This document shows positions 10,941 to 21,261 of a DNA stretch of 64,000 nt, piece by piece. Source of the stretch: Dendrophyllia cribrosa. Its lineage: Eukaryota > Cnidaria > Anthozoa > Scleractinia > Dendrophylliidae. The position numbers were made by a program, and so were the translations under genes. The stretch lies in contig JAJLRJ010000009.1 of the NCBI GenBank assembly GCA_024195265.1, forward strand, positions 11,040,291-11,104,290, written 5' to 3'. The notes beneath the pieces are model-generated. The model was not told where the DNA came from. It made no database searches and saw only the letters and a list, made by a program, of their open reading frames with translations. Within the stretch, counting starts at the first letter, position 1. Each line of letters starts with the position of its first letter.

Positions 10941-11296
10941 CCTTTGTCATTTGAGTCCCACAGGACTGAAGGTCATGTGAGTTAAAACCATTTATTCATT
11001 CAGATCCAGTCCGTCTAACACGAGAGACACTCAGCGACAGTTTTGGTACGCTAGGACGGCAATTTTTCACAAAACTGGACCATTATTTTCATTTTCTGTT
11101 AATAAAAAACATTTTTGGGATTGTGAAATGACACCAAATCGCCGTGACACTGCCCGTTTGACAGTGATGCAATAGATTGTAGTCCGTGTCCGTTATATCC
11201 TTACGAAATTACAAGGTCGAGAGTGTAATAAGTATACATCACCCAAGTTAAGGAATTGGTGACAATACCTAACCTCAATTTGAAGGGTCGTGTAAG

Positions 11297-11440
11297 TCTG
11301 TGAACGAAATCCTAAGGTGAAAGCATTCAAACTGAAACGCAAGGCGGTTCTTCAGCACTGCTTTTCCTTGGTACTGTTTCATGTCAGTATTTTACAAAGT
11401 GAAATTTGGGATTTTTTCTTGAATTTTTTAACTGAATATT
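11297..11440 (-). repeat. Degenerate family C copy
   Basis: Resembles the 88 bp-unit family on the minus strand (ACGAAATCCTAAGGTG, then a diverged unit, then AAAGTGAAATTTGGGATTTT) without recognisable TTAA ends. Confidence 0.55.
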
Positions 11441-11699
11441 TCTCGGGGTGAAATGAAATGCAATCCTGGACATAAGCGAGACATCAAAGAACTGCTCAGT
11501 AGCTTTCACTCCGATCGGTTAGGATTTCTTCCACAGAATCATTAGAAAATTTGATACGTGGTTATGGTGATTTCTAGTATTTTCTTTTTTGCAATTGCAT
11601 ATTGATACAAATGACATTGATACAATTATATTTCTAACTATATGAACATGATTTCGTTATAATTATTTTTTTTCATTTGATTTTTTCTTGAGAACTTTA

Positions 11700-11819
11700 G
11701 GCCCGGTTCAAACGTGGAACTTCGCATGTGCCGAATCTAATGCAAATGAGCAAAATCTATTGTTCTTGCTCATTTGCATTAGATTCGGCACATGTGAAGT
11801 TCGATGTTTAAACCGGGCC
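11700..11819. mobile_element. 120 bp palindromic MITE with TTA target duplication
   Basis: GGCCCGGTTCAAACGTGGAA on the left and its inverse on the right (end CCGGGCC), flanked on both sides by TTA (11697-11699 and 11820-11822). A 3 bp TWA duplication with GGCCC-type ends suits PIF/Harbinger. The larger element at 42116-44215 shares the ends. Confidence 0.85.
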
Positions 11820-11888
11820 TTAGACTATCTGTAATGAATTTATAATACTGTTATGCAAAGGACACTGGTATGGTAGGCCCGTCGTAAT

Positions 11889-12102
11889 TTAACCCTTTAA
11901 CTCCCAAGATTGCCAAACATCCAAATTCAAGAAAAATCCCAAATTTCATTTTTTAAAATATTAAAAAACGAATGGTACCATGCAAAAGTACTGCCGAAGA
12001 GGTTTCATTTGAATGGTCACACCCTAGGATTTCGTCCACAGACTCAAAAGTTAGAACTACACTACATGTCTTCATAATCGAGTCTGGGAGTGAAAGGGTT
12101 AA
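11889..12102 (+). mobile_element. Family C TTAA element with a single internal unit
   Basis: Starts TTAACCCTTTAACTCCCA and ends TGGGAGTGAAAGGGTTAA. Contains one copy of the unit that is repeated five times at 1059-1498. At 214 bp it shows the minimal form of the family. Confidence 0.85.
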
Positions 12103-12921
12103 GAAACCGTATGTGATAGGTATAACCTCTATATTCATAAGTTAAAAGAAACATTTTCAATGTTATTACCCGAGTATTAACAATAATTAGGAAATGTGGT
12201 AGCTATGTAATGCAGTAAACTGGTATTAAAATGAGGATGGAATAACTTTATTTTCTAATTATATGAAATGATTTGGTATAATCTTGGTGTGATGAATAAA
12301 ACATAAACGAAATATATAAAAAGATATGTTACATTTTTGGTATGGAGAATTAACTCAAATAAACCATCTTTACCGTAAAAACCATATTTATTTCATTTAA
12401 AGTGCACCTAAACCCCAATTTTCTTTTTTTCTTTTAATTAATTCGATGTACGTTGAAAAGTCGAATAGTCAAATATTTCTTGTTTTTAACGTCGCGTTGG
12501 TAAGTTATAGAGATTTGAATTTACAAAATGCTAATTAGATGACGTTAAATCAAGACTCGTTTATTATACAACTACTTGTTTCCACCTCCAAGTAATATTT
12601 TTTTACAAATCAATTGACTATAAACAATTTTTATTAGTATTTCTTAAATTGATTATCCTTAAGCTGTGAACTGCGTATTGTAAATTGAAGTAGAAATAAT
12701 GGTAAAGTTTATTTACAAGAGCACATTTTTTAATCCGACATCTTGTATGATGAACCGTCTGAACAATCAGTTGGCACTGTTAGTCATTGTACTGAGGAGA
12801 ACTTACAATGTACAATCATTTTCATCAAATGCAAGGTGAAAGGCATTGCGGCATTCATGTTAACCCACTTCATACCGGCAGTCCTTTTTCTGATACATAC
12901 GAGGTTCGCCCATGTGTATAC

Positions 12922-12999
12922 AGCCAAGACCGCAAGGTAGTATGGGTAGTTGTAAATAGCCTTTGCATAAAAATCCCATACTACCTTGCGGTCTTGGCT
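12922..12999. repeat. Palindromic hairpin, AGCCAAGACCGCAAGGTAGT arms
   Basis: The 25 base arm at 12922 recurs inverted and ends at 12999, with a ~28 base loop. Non-coding. Confidence 0.8.
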
Positions 13000-13023
13000 T
13001 TTCGGCTTTTTCATCCAACAACG

Positions 13024-14040
13024 TTAACCCATTCGCTCCTACACCGGCCAAAACCGGCCGTACAATACTCCACTGCTTTAAAAAATTGCAACTTTCTCAA
13101 TCGCGCGAACATTGCCCTAACTAGCAGTTCTGAGCATTGACTAGAAAGTCCCTCAAATTGAGATACCCAATAAACACAAAAAAGTCAGCGATTTTTGCAG
13201 AATATCAGCGTTTGAATTTGGACAATAACAAAAATGACCGTTTTAAATGACCGTTTTTAACGTCATAGAAAAACAACAAAATCACGTTTTTGCCTTTAGT
13301 TTTTTTTATTCAAATCATCATGGCAAACCCAAAAGTCAACATTCACAGCAAAATTCAGTCCTAGTCCTAGCTTAGCAGTGAATTTTTTTGCTCTTATTCG
13401 TTGCTCGGGCCGAGCTCTAGCCTCTCGTTCTAATGCATACTGACCTTGCCTCGATTTTCAATATCACCACCGCACTGCATGCTGGGAAATAGTCAAAAAT
13501 TTTGACAGCGTTCGTTTCTTTCCGCACACATTTCATATTTATACTAAGTCCACAGCCACTCCGACCCACCGCCGAAATTTCGCGCTTGTTGTATTCTCCT
13601 GTGGTCGCAACTTCCAAAATATGCCGCGGTAGGTCGAGAAATTCATCCAGAGTCGAGTCCCAAAGCTACTTCGTTTCCAGGCGGCCATTTTCCCAGTTCA
13701 ACGAGCAACGAGCCAAATTCGTAAACGAAGTACAACACCTAACTCGCTTCATTGAGAAGTGGACTCTGAACTACCTCCAAGCTTAATGATGCTCATCAGG
13801 CAGCTACTAAAGATGAAAAATGGCTGTGAACTTACCAAAAATCGTAGATAATTCATATTGGACCCTTTGTTGCAAATCAACCAAGCAAAATGAGATCGTC
13901 ACAATGACGTTTCCAGTAAACTCGAGCCTTCAGTGTTTTAGAACAGCAGCACTTTCAATGGTAACTTTAAAATCCTATGGGGCGTGTGAATGCAGAAAAT
14001 CGCTCAAAAACGTAAAAATTCTCAGGAGTGAATGGGTTAA
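13024..14040. mobile_element. 1.0 kb TTAA-flanked element
   Basis: Starts TTAACCCATTCGCTCCT and ends AGGAGTGAATGGGTTAA, inverted with one mismatch. The ends resemble those of family C (TTAACCCTTTCACTCCC), so the two may share a piggyBac-like mobiliser (inference). An internal open frame at 13502-13786 has no recognisable transposase motif. Confidence 0.75.
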
Positions 14041-14045
14041 GTAAC

Positions 14046-14485
14046 AATCCGTGTAAGAAGTAGGCAATTTTCTATTGTTCCGATGCATTTCGCTTTCCCC
14101 ACATAAGAATGTTTAGATTTTCGTACTGAGAATACGTCAACCTATGGACAACATGATTTTGAAATAAAATTTACTGAAACTTTATTTTAAAGCGATGTTT
14201 CTTTTGTGTTACAAGATTTCATCCAATCGTGAGACTCCAAAACAATGGCCAAGAAAGACTTCTAATTTTCCATGTTCCCCACATAGAATTTTTGTTGCAT
14301 TAAAAATCACAATAGTTTTCACTAAAAGGGAATCAATTAGTAAACTAGAGATAAATAAATGCGCTGCCTGGTGAAGTTACAGTAGATTTTCATGTTTAGC
14401 CAATGAGGTGGACGGTTTCAACAATAGCACAATTCACACCTTTCTGCATTCCGTGGATTTGGGTTGCCTACTTCTTACACGGATT
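14046..14485. mobile_element. 440 bp MITE with perfect 22 bp ends
   Basis: AATCCGTGTAAGAAGTAGGC (plus AA) at 14046 and the exact inverse ending at 14485. Starts five bases after the end of the preceding TTAA element. Confidence 0.85.
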
Positions 14486-15920
14486 TTTACTTAATTGAAA
14501 TAGCTGTACACACTACAGGGGATTTACATCTATTGAAGGAAATTTTTATGCTGATTTCTAACGCTACCGTTGCGAAAAGTCGCACTATGGCCTACAAATA
14601 TCTTTGTCACTAATAAATGACAAAATGTATTAAACAAGGTACAACTTCCATAATTTGCCAGCAAAACAACAGGGAGTTAACCACTGTGGTACAGTCACAT
14701 TATAAAATCGCCAAAGGCTCAATTTCGTCTCCAGGCCACAACGCGCTAAGCAAGCGCGCCAAGGACGACTGGGAACGAGGCTGCCAACAGCAAGTACACT
14801 AATCGGGGGTAGAAGCGGAATATTGACACTCAAAAAATTCCGTATTCCTCTGCTCTCCTGAGGAAAATATTCCCATTCCCTACTAATTTTTTGGGAGATA
14901 TTTCTTATTCTTTTTAATTTTTAAAAGTGCCTTACTCGACTTACTCGTCCCGATACTCTCATACTCAGTCCGCAACCAACAAAGTAAATGTTTAACACGA
15001 CACGAAAAATTGCGAATTGAACCTCAATTTTGCCATGTCCCGTGGTTTCAGGATCATGGTTCGGCGTTTGACTCAAGCAGACATCATAGTCCGTTTTCAT
15101 TATGATACTATCTGTCGTTAGAATTGATTTTTGAATTATTTCCGCAAGTATTGTTACCATGCTCCGACCATGTTGAACAAACTGTACACAAAAACGACAC
15201 TGCAGATCATGCATAACCTGGTCTGACCTGAGCAAACCATTTGGCGAATTATTTTTTGTCCTTTTTAACCCAAAATAGTTCGGGAACAATTGTTATGGAA
15301 TACAAAGAAAACCCTCAGCTAGTGAAAGGTTAACAACTCAAATGTATCATCAAATGCTACTCTATTTCCATAAAAACATTTCAGTTCACTGGACCCGGGT
15401 CACTGAACAAGACTGCTATAACGCCCACAGTCACGTCAATAAAAGCAAAAAAAAGGTCGATCCTTTTTAACAGAAATTTCTGTTTCAACTGCAGTTGCAA
15501 CATGGTTTTTCAAATATGAAAACGGGTTTAACTGGTGGAGTCAAATGATTTTCACTATGAGTTTTTAATAGAGTCATCACAAGCTAGAGAGTTGATTTTA
15601 TTGAACGCATTAGGGGTCCACATTCGCCTTGGAAATTCACACGTTTAAATAAATCTTAATTAGTTTTCACACATTCCTGTTCGCACCCAGTTATCCCTAT
15701 CTGTCTAAAGTTAGCGTTTCCTATTGGAAAAAACAACCTTAAAAACTATTAATAGGCTCGCTCTGTGTTTAACGGAAGCCAAGGATATGCAGTATGGTCA
15801 GACTGGCACAGAGTGGTACAATACAATACAATGGTCAGTTATGATCTTACTATAAATAACAAAGTAGCCACTTATCAGCCACTTAAGTTTATATTTATAG
15901 TCAGGTTCTAGGTATTATTT

Positions 15921-16395
15921 TTAGTCGATAAATAAAGCCGAATTCTAGAAGAAATTTTTTCATTGTGTCTATGGTCTTGCGAATACACCTTATTCATAAA
16001 TGGCGACCGATTCATGATTCTTTTATATCTATGTTAATTTGTCTCACTAGCCTCATTTTAGCGTGTAAATTCTTTTGAATTTTGCACATGCTAACGAGGC
16101 TTGTGAGGCTAATTAAAATAAATACAAAAGAATAATAAATCCGCCGCCATTTATGAATAAGGTGTATAGCCCTCGAATTTAGTCGTCCGAATCCGGATCA
16201 CAACTAGCCGAGAAATAACTGATCATAAACTGCAACTTTGTTATTTATAGATCGCTTTTTTTTTTCATTTTCGTAAGCAGTTTGTTTTCTGGCTATGAGA
16301 ACAACCCCAGAGAAGGATGTTGCAGGGAATGCCAAATAAAAGAAATTAAGAAATTCTTGAAATACAGCTAAATTTTCTCTATAATTACCGTTAGC
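15921..16395 (+). repeat. Local duplication, copy 1 (carries a MITE)
   Basis: Shares with 16673-16945 AAAGCCGAATTCTA, AACTAGCCGAGAAATAAC, TGCAACTTTGTTATTTATAG and TGTTGCAGGGAATGCC in the same order. It differs by the MITE at 15986-16164, absent from copy 2. Confidence 0.85.
15986..16164. mobile_element. 179 bp MITE with TA flanks, absent from the sister duplicate
   Basis: CACCTTATTCATAAATGGCG on the left and its near inverse GCCATTTATGAATAAGGTG on the right, with TA on both sides. The parallel position in the second duplicate reads straight through (GCGAACAGCCCTCGAAT), defining the insertion. Confidence 0.85.
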
Positions 16396-16578
16396 GAAAC
16401 ATACATTCAAATGGACAGAGTAGGATCATTCTGTCGCTTTTTGTCTACTAGGTAATATGTCGATAAAATTCACCTTAGTTAGTTAATAGGTGCTTCCAAT
16501 TGGAGACGTTCACTCAATGAGATACACAAATAATCTAATTTAACTCACGTCATTCTCTTAAAGCACTTTGAACTTTCG

Positions 16579-16622
16579 AAACCGCGTCTTTCAATGACTA
16601 GTGTCATTGAAAGACGCGGTTT
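16579..16622. repeat. Perfect 20 bp palindrome
   Basis: AAACCGCGTCTTTCAATGAC, a four-base TAGT spacer, then the exact reverse complement. Sits between the two duplicate copies. Confidence 0.9.
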
Positions 16623-16672
16623 GATAAATTAGTTTTTAAATTGCGGTGTGGGATTTAAGTACTTTGATATTT

Positions 16673-16945
16673 TAAGTCGATAAACAAAGCCGAATTCTAT
16701 TTTTTCATTATGGTTATGGTCTAGCGAACAGCCCTCGAATTTAGTAGACTCCACAACTAGCCGAGAAATAACTTAGCACAAACTGCAACTTTGTTATTTA
16801 TAGATCGTTTTCATTTTCGTAAGCAGCTTGTTTTCTGGCTATGAGAGCAACCCCAGAGAAAGGATGTTGCAGGGAATGCCGCAAATAAAAGAAATTAATT
16901 AAGAAATTCTTGAAATACAGCTAAATTTTCTTTATTACTGTTTCT
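16673..16945 (+). repeat. Local duplication, copy 2 (empty site)
   Basis: Same order of blocks as 15921-16395 without the MITE. Small differences elsewhere indicate some age. Confidence 0.85.
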
Positions 16946-17603
16946 GTTCAGTTCAAAGATTCAAAAGACCACTGATTTGCATCCTCGCTTTAGAAAAGTC
17001 TTTTAACTGAGTGAAAAATACTTGTTTTGCTTTCGCACATGGACGCTCAGCTGCACGGCCAAAAATTTCAAAATTCTACATCTCCAAAGCAATGTTGCTG
17101 ATATGAAGAACCTGTTGAGAGACTGATATGCAGGATTCACACCTAGCGCGCTAATAATCCCCCACAAATATTTGAAGAACGCGACGTTAAACGTCGGCTT
17201 GGTCCTAAAATCGGGGATCTGGCTTGTTCTGTATTATTGACCGCTCCGTGCAAGCGTTCGTGAAGCAGGCGGTGACGTGAAATCGCGTGCGTAGTACGCG
17301 CTCAGGAGTGCAACTGGAAACGGCGGTTGATGCGGAATGAATGTGATAAAAGATTGGTAAGTGATCCACGCTTAGCCACGAGCTCTACTGCTTACCATCC
17401 CAACATAAGAGGATGCATTTTAGTAAATTTATATTAGAATATTTCCTATTCTCTATTTGTCATGCGCTTTATTGAAATATTCCGTATTCAGTATATTTTT
17501 CAGGCAAATATTCAATATTCCTCAGTTTTCAACCACGATATTCAATATTCAATATTCCGCTTCTACCCCCGACACTATAAAGGACCAAACAACCAAAGGA
17601 CCT

Positions 17604-17750
17604 GGCCCCGGTTGTTCAAAACGTGGATAGCGCTATCCACCGGATAAATCACTATCCAGTGGATAAGTATTAACAAAACCAATTGTGTTATCCACTGGAC
17701 AGTGAATTATCCGGTGGATAGCGCAATCCACCTTTTGAACAACCGGGGCC
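17604..17750. mobile_element. Palindromic MITE, GGCCCCGGTTGTTCAAA ends
   Basis: The left arm GGCCCCGGTTGTTCAAAACG and its inverse enclose a second tier of GTGGATAG/CTATCCAC palindromes around a short unpaired centre. Confidence 0.85.
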
Positions 17751-18833
17751 TGGATTCAACTCAACATGCAGCTGAGCCCGCGAGTGACAGTCTTGGAACT
17801 TACAATACTAGTGCGATCTCGTCTCCAGGCTCTTTTCCAGATATATAGAGTATGTAGCGTTGATCACGGACAACGCACTTCCGTTCACTCGGAACGAGGT
17901 TGAGGTTAGCCAGAGTTTTCCCGTTCTCTACAGATCGTGATCGGAGATCAAGTCGCAAGATAAAACAAACGTGATGTACCATTCCCAAGTTCAGATGGCC
18001 CAAAATATAATTCTAAAAAGAATGCTGGTACTGTCCAATAACCGCGGAAAGAAAAGTAGACTGAATTGTAGATTCGAAATAATCATCTGAAATGAGTTAA
18101 GAAATTTATTTTGTTGAGTGACTGGATGTGAGAAAACTACGTGAGCGACGAAAAACTTGTGGTTGGCACCTGTGTTTAACGTAAAGAGATTTTTAACACG
18201 AAACAATAAAACAAAAATAAAATTTTTCTTTGTTCATGTATTATTCACGAATCTTCCGTTTGCATACTTTTAGTACATCTTTCAGTACATCTTTTGTTTG
18301 GTACATTAGGAAACGAAATTTAAAAGGAAACACCTTTGAGCGAATGAAAAAAAAATATAGTGGACCTTTTCTATCTGTAATTATTTTGTCATTCTTTGTA
18401 TATCGTCGTGAAATATTTACAAATATAAAAATGCGGTTTTAGTTTGGTTATATTGGACAAAAAACATCAAACATTTATAACCTTTCAACGATGACTCATC
18501 TGTTCGTTTAAACAAGAGATACTAGTAGCTAATAATATTACAGAGATATAATCTCTGGGATATATGAAAAGTGCACATTTATTATTTATTTGGCAATGAT
18601 TGAAAAAAAGATGATTGACGAAATATTATACGCGCTTGAGAGGTTAAGCGAATTAGTATTGTCTTCGACAATTCAACTTGGGAGTGAATATAGTTCTCTT
18701 CGACAATGGCGTAAGTATAGTTCAGAGCTGTCGGCGATATGAACATAAATATAGCAAAGAAACTACAGGTTCTACATACTTTATTCAGGTAAGAGAACTT
18801 TCGTTTATTGAAGTGTTGTGTCTGTACAGAAAT

Positions 18834-18855
18834 TTATATATATATATATATATAT
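18834..18855. repeat. (TA)n microsatellite
   Basis: About eleven TA dinucleotides. Confidence 0.9.
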
Positions 18856-19342
18856 CGGAGTGGACATATTGACACATTTCATTAAAGAGAATTTATTGCT
18901 TCGAAAAATAACTTGCGTTGTCATGGATGAATTCCAGTCAAATGTCTCACAGTGATTCTGTAAGCTTTCAGTGCGTAAATCGGTTTAATTTCCTTTAATA
19001 TATGGAACTTTAAGGACATAATCGAATTCTGGGACTGAAAAAAATCGAATTTTAAGTAACTTGCTTATCAAAGTCAGCATTTTTATCGACGTTTTAAGCG
19101 TGACATACATACGGACCCACAGAAATTCATAATGTTGCGTTACAAAATCGATATCAAAGCCGTGCGGTGTTGTGTGCAGGCGCCCAAAATGCAGGTAATA
19201 ATAAATGAAATAAAACAAACAGATAAGTTAGCATTGATAAGTGGAGCTTGAACTAAATATCTCTCGACCAGATAATATCAGTCTACCGAAATACAGACAA
19301 CGCTGACCGTCTTGAATCTGAAAGGGAAACTGTAAGTTGGAA

Positions 19343-19462
19343 TTAACCCTTTGCTAAGACTGCTGAGAGTGCCAAAAATAAAAATTCAAGAAAAATCCCA
19401 AATTTCATTTTCTAAAATATTTAAAAACGGTACCATGCAAAAGTACTGCTAAAGAGGTTTCA
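19343..19462 (+). mobile_element. Family C TTAA element, 3'-truncated
   Basis: TTAACCCTTTGCTAAGACTG leads into the family body and part of one 88 bp unit, stopping at GAGGTTTCA; the right end is missing. Confidence 0.7.
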
Positions 19463-19702
19463 AGTCGATTCGGTCTTCGTCTGTATAATTGTCCTATATT
19501 GTCACTTCGCGCATTTTTTTGACAGTTTGTGGTCCGCCGTGTTTTTTCAGCGTGTGTATCAAGTAACTTAACCATGTATCTTGTATCAAGTAATAACTGT
19601 ATCAAGTAACTTAATCCAAAACAGTGAGAAGCTTACTAATTAATATCTAACAGTGTTCTGTCAGTGTATATTGTATCAAATAAAGTAAAAAGAAGCCAAG
19701 AT

Positions 19703-19766
19703 CAACCTCGTTCTCAGGGTCCTCTCTTGACGTAGCTGAAGAGAGAGGACCCTGGGAACGAGGTTG
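19703..19766. repeat. Short hairpin with CAACCTCGTTC(C/T)CAGGG ends
   Basis: The arm CAACCTCGTTCTCAGGGTCC and its inverse are separated by about 10 bases; same terminal family as 7521-7603. Confidence 0.8.
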
Positions 19767-20358
19767 GAGGGTGCTCTTTTTGGTCAAAACTCAGCTAAAT
19801 ATTTGACCAAGCACCTTTTCTCTTATACAAATGCTCTCAGAGCACCAAGACGAAAACACCAAGTGGTTCCTAGAAGTGAGAACAAACCATAATTAGATTT
19901 AAGCAGGAGCCTGTTAAAGGCCAGCAAGGGAAGAACTTGCAACATTGGCAATCTTTCAAGTTGCTATCCATTTCTATCCCGGCTTACAGCTTCAGTGCAC
20001 TAGTATAGTAATTGTTAACAAAACTGTCGGAAGCATTACTTTTACTTTTCCAATCAGAAAAAGTTTTTTGTTTTTCAAAATGATGCTAATATGGTGACAT
20101 TGTCACTTTAAAATTAAGAAAACGAGAAAGCAAGGGACCGTGAACGAAAATGCTGCTACTATACGCAGGATCTGTAAGGGATCTGATCAGCCAAAAATAA
20201 ACAATACTATAAGAAGCAAGAGCTGACAAAAAAAAATTAAGGTACAGCACTACGAGCAAAACTGATAAAAAATAAAGATAATAAAATATGAATCAGTTAT
20301 GACTGGTTTTGGAAACTCCAATTTGTTAGTACGGATTTCGGGCGATGGGGCCGCGCTC

Positions 20359-20408
20359 ACCCCACCCCACCCCCCCCCACCCCCCACCCCCCACCCCCCC
20401 CCCCCCCC
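20359..20408. repeat. C-rich tract
   Basis: Fifty bases of almost pure C with single A interruptions (CCCCACCCCCC). G-quadruplex potential on the minus strand; the minus-strand open frame over it is compositional. Confidence 0.9.
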
Positions 20409-21261
20409 TTAGTCTTATTGGGGAGGAAAACTGGAGCCGAGTTAGTAGCAGCGGAAATCGAGCCCAAAGGTGATAGTTGTTTCTGGTGACCAACTGATGT
20501 TTCGTCAACCCGAACGGAAGTCTATCATATTCAGAGTGTCGACCTATTATTTGTTAAGTGGTCAGTTGAGCAAGCCATGCAATAAAGTGATTTTTCATCC
20601 GTTTATTGTTAGTCTAACTAATATGAATTAAATTTCTCGAAAGATCGTGCTGAGAAAAAAAATAAAAGTGGAAAGGCGGAAAACTGTCTGTTGATTCGAT
20701 TAAATCGCGTAGTTTTATTGCTTCATTTGAAATTATATTACACCTGTTGGAATTGTGAGACAAGTAGTCAACAAGGCCTCATCTAAGTGCCAGCCTCGGA
20801 ATTTAACCCTGTTGAAACGTATAGTTACCTTTAAAATGCTTTTGAAACAAGAAAGGAAAGCGTGTTTTCATGAGGACATGTCAAATTCGGACGATAAAAA
20901 ATGGGATGGGTCTATTTACGCGTTTAGTGCCAAGAAGGATGGCTTTATTTTGATGATCAAATAACTGTAGAAAACTTGTTTATGTTCCATTTGAAGACCT
21001 CGGGTACCGTTGTCGATTCACTATTGCCGCAATCCAAATGGGATGTTGAACGTGTTATGAGAACAGGTACTAATTTCTGGCTGGTGACGCAGTACCTTCC
21101 CCACCCTGGCATCTATCGGGTGGCACACGGTTACGTCATTATCCAGTTCAGGAATGTGTTGCGCAAGCGCGACCTTCATTTTAGAACAACAACATGACGA
21201 AGCTGGAGATGGAAGGATGGGGGGAAATGAACGCCGGTTTTAAGTTTTATTTTGCAACATA

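Larger units (their letters stand above)
14804..17571. other. Region bounded by widely spaced 23 bp inverted repeats
   Basis: CGGGGGTAGAAGCGGAATAT (plus TGA) at 14804-14826 recurs as its exact reverse complement at 17549-17571. Both copies continue into AATATTCC-rich sequence. The 2.7 kb between holds a local duplication and a MITE but no recognisable transposase; a 122-residue minus-strand frame at 14921-15289 has no domain I know. Could be a large non-autonomous transposon or a chance pair of repeat ends. Confidence 0.45.
8901..21261. other. Intergenic region between glycogen synthase and BLTP3
   Basis: The glycogen synthase 3' UTR should begin here, but I could not choose a convincing poly(A) site. 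No host exon recognised on either strand; open frames are short and lack domain similarity. The recognisable content is the repeats listed separately between 8990 and 20408. The part between 17751 and 19342 shows only AT-rich sequence and a TA microsatellite. Confidence 0.6.

Noticed and set aside
14921..15289. 122-residue minus-strand frame as a gene
   Set aside because: No recognisable domain, no clear exon neighbours, and it lies inside a repeat-bounded region.
20755..21197. Two small frames just upstream of BLTP3 as extra exons
   Set aside because: BLTP3 already has a complete N-terminus with a good start at 21262, and these peptides match nothing I know.
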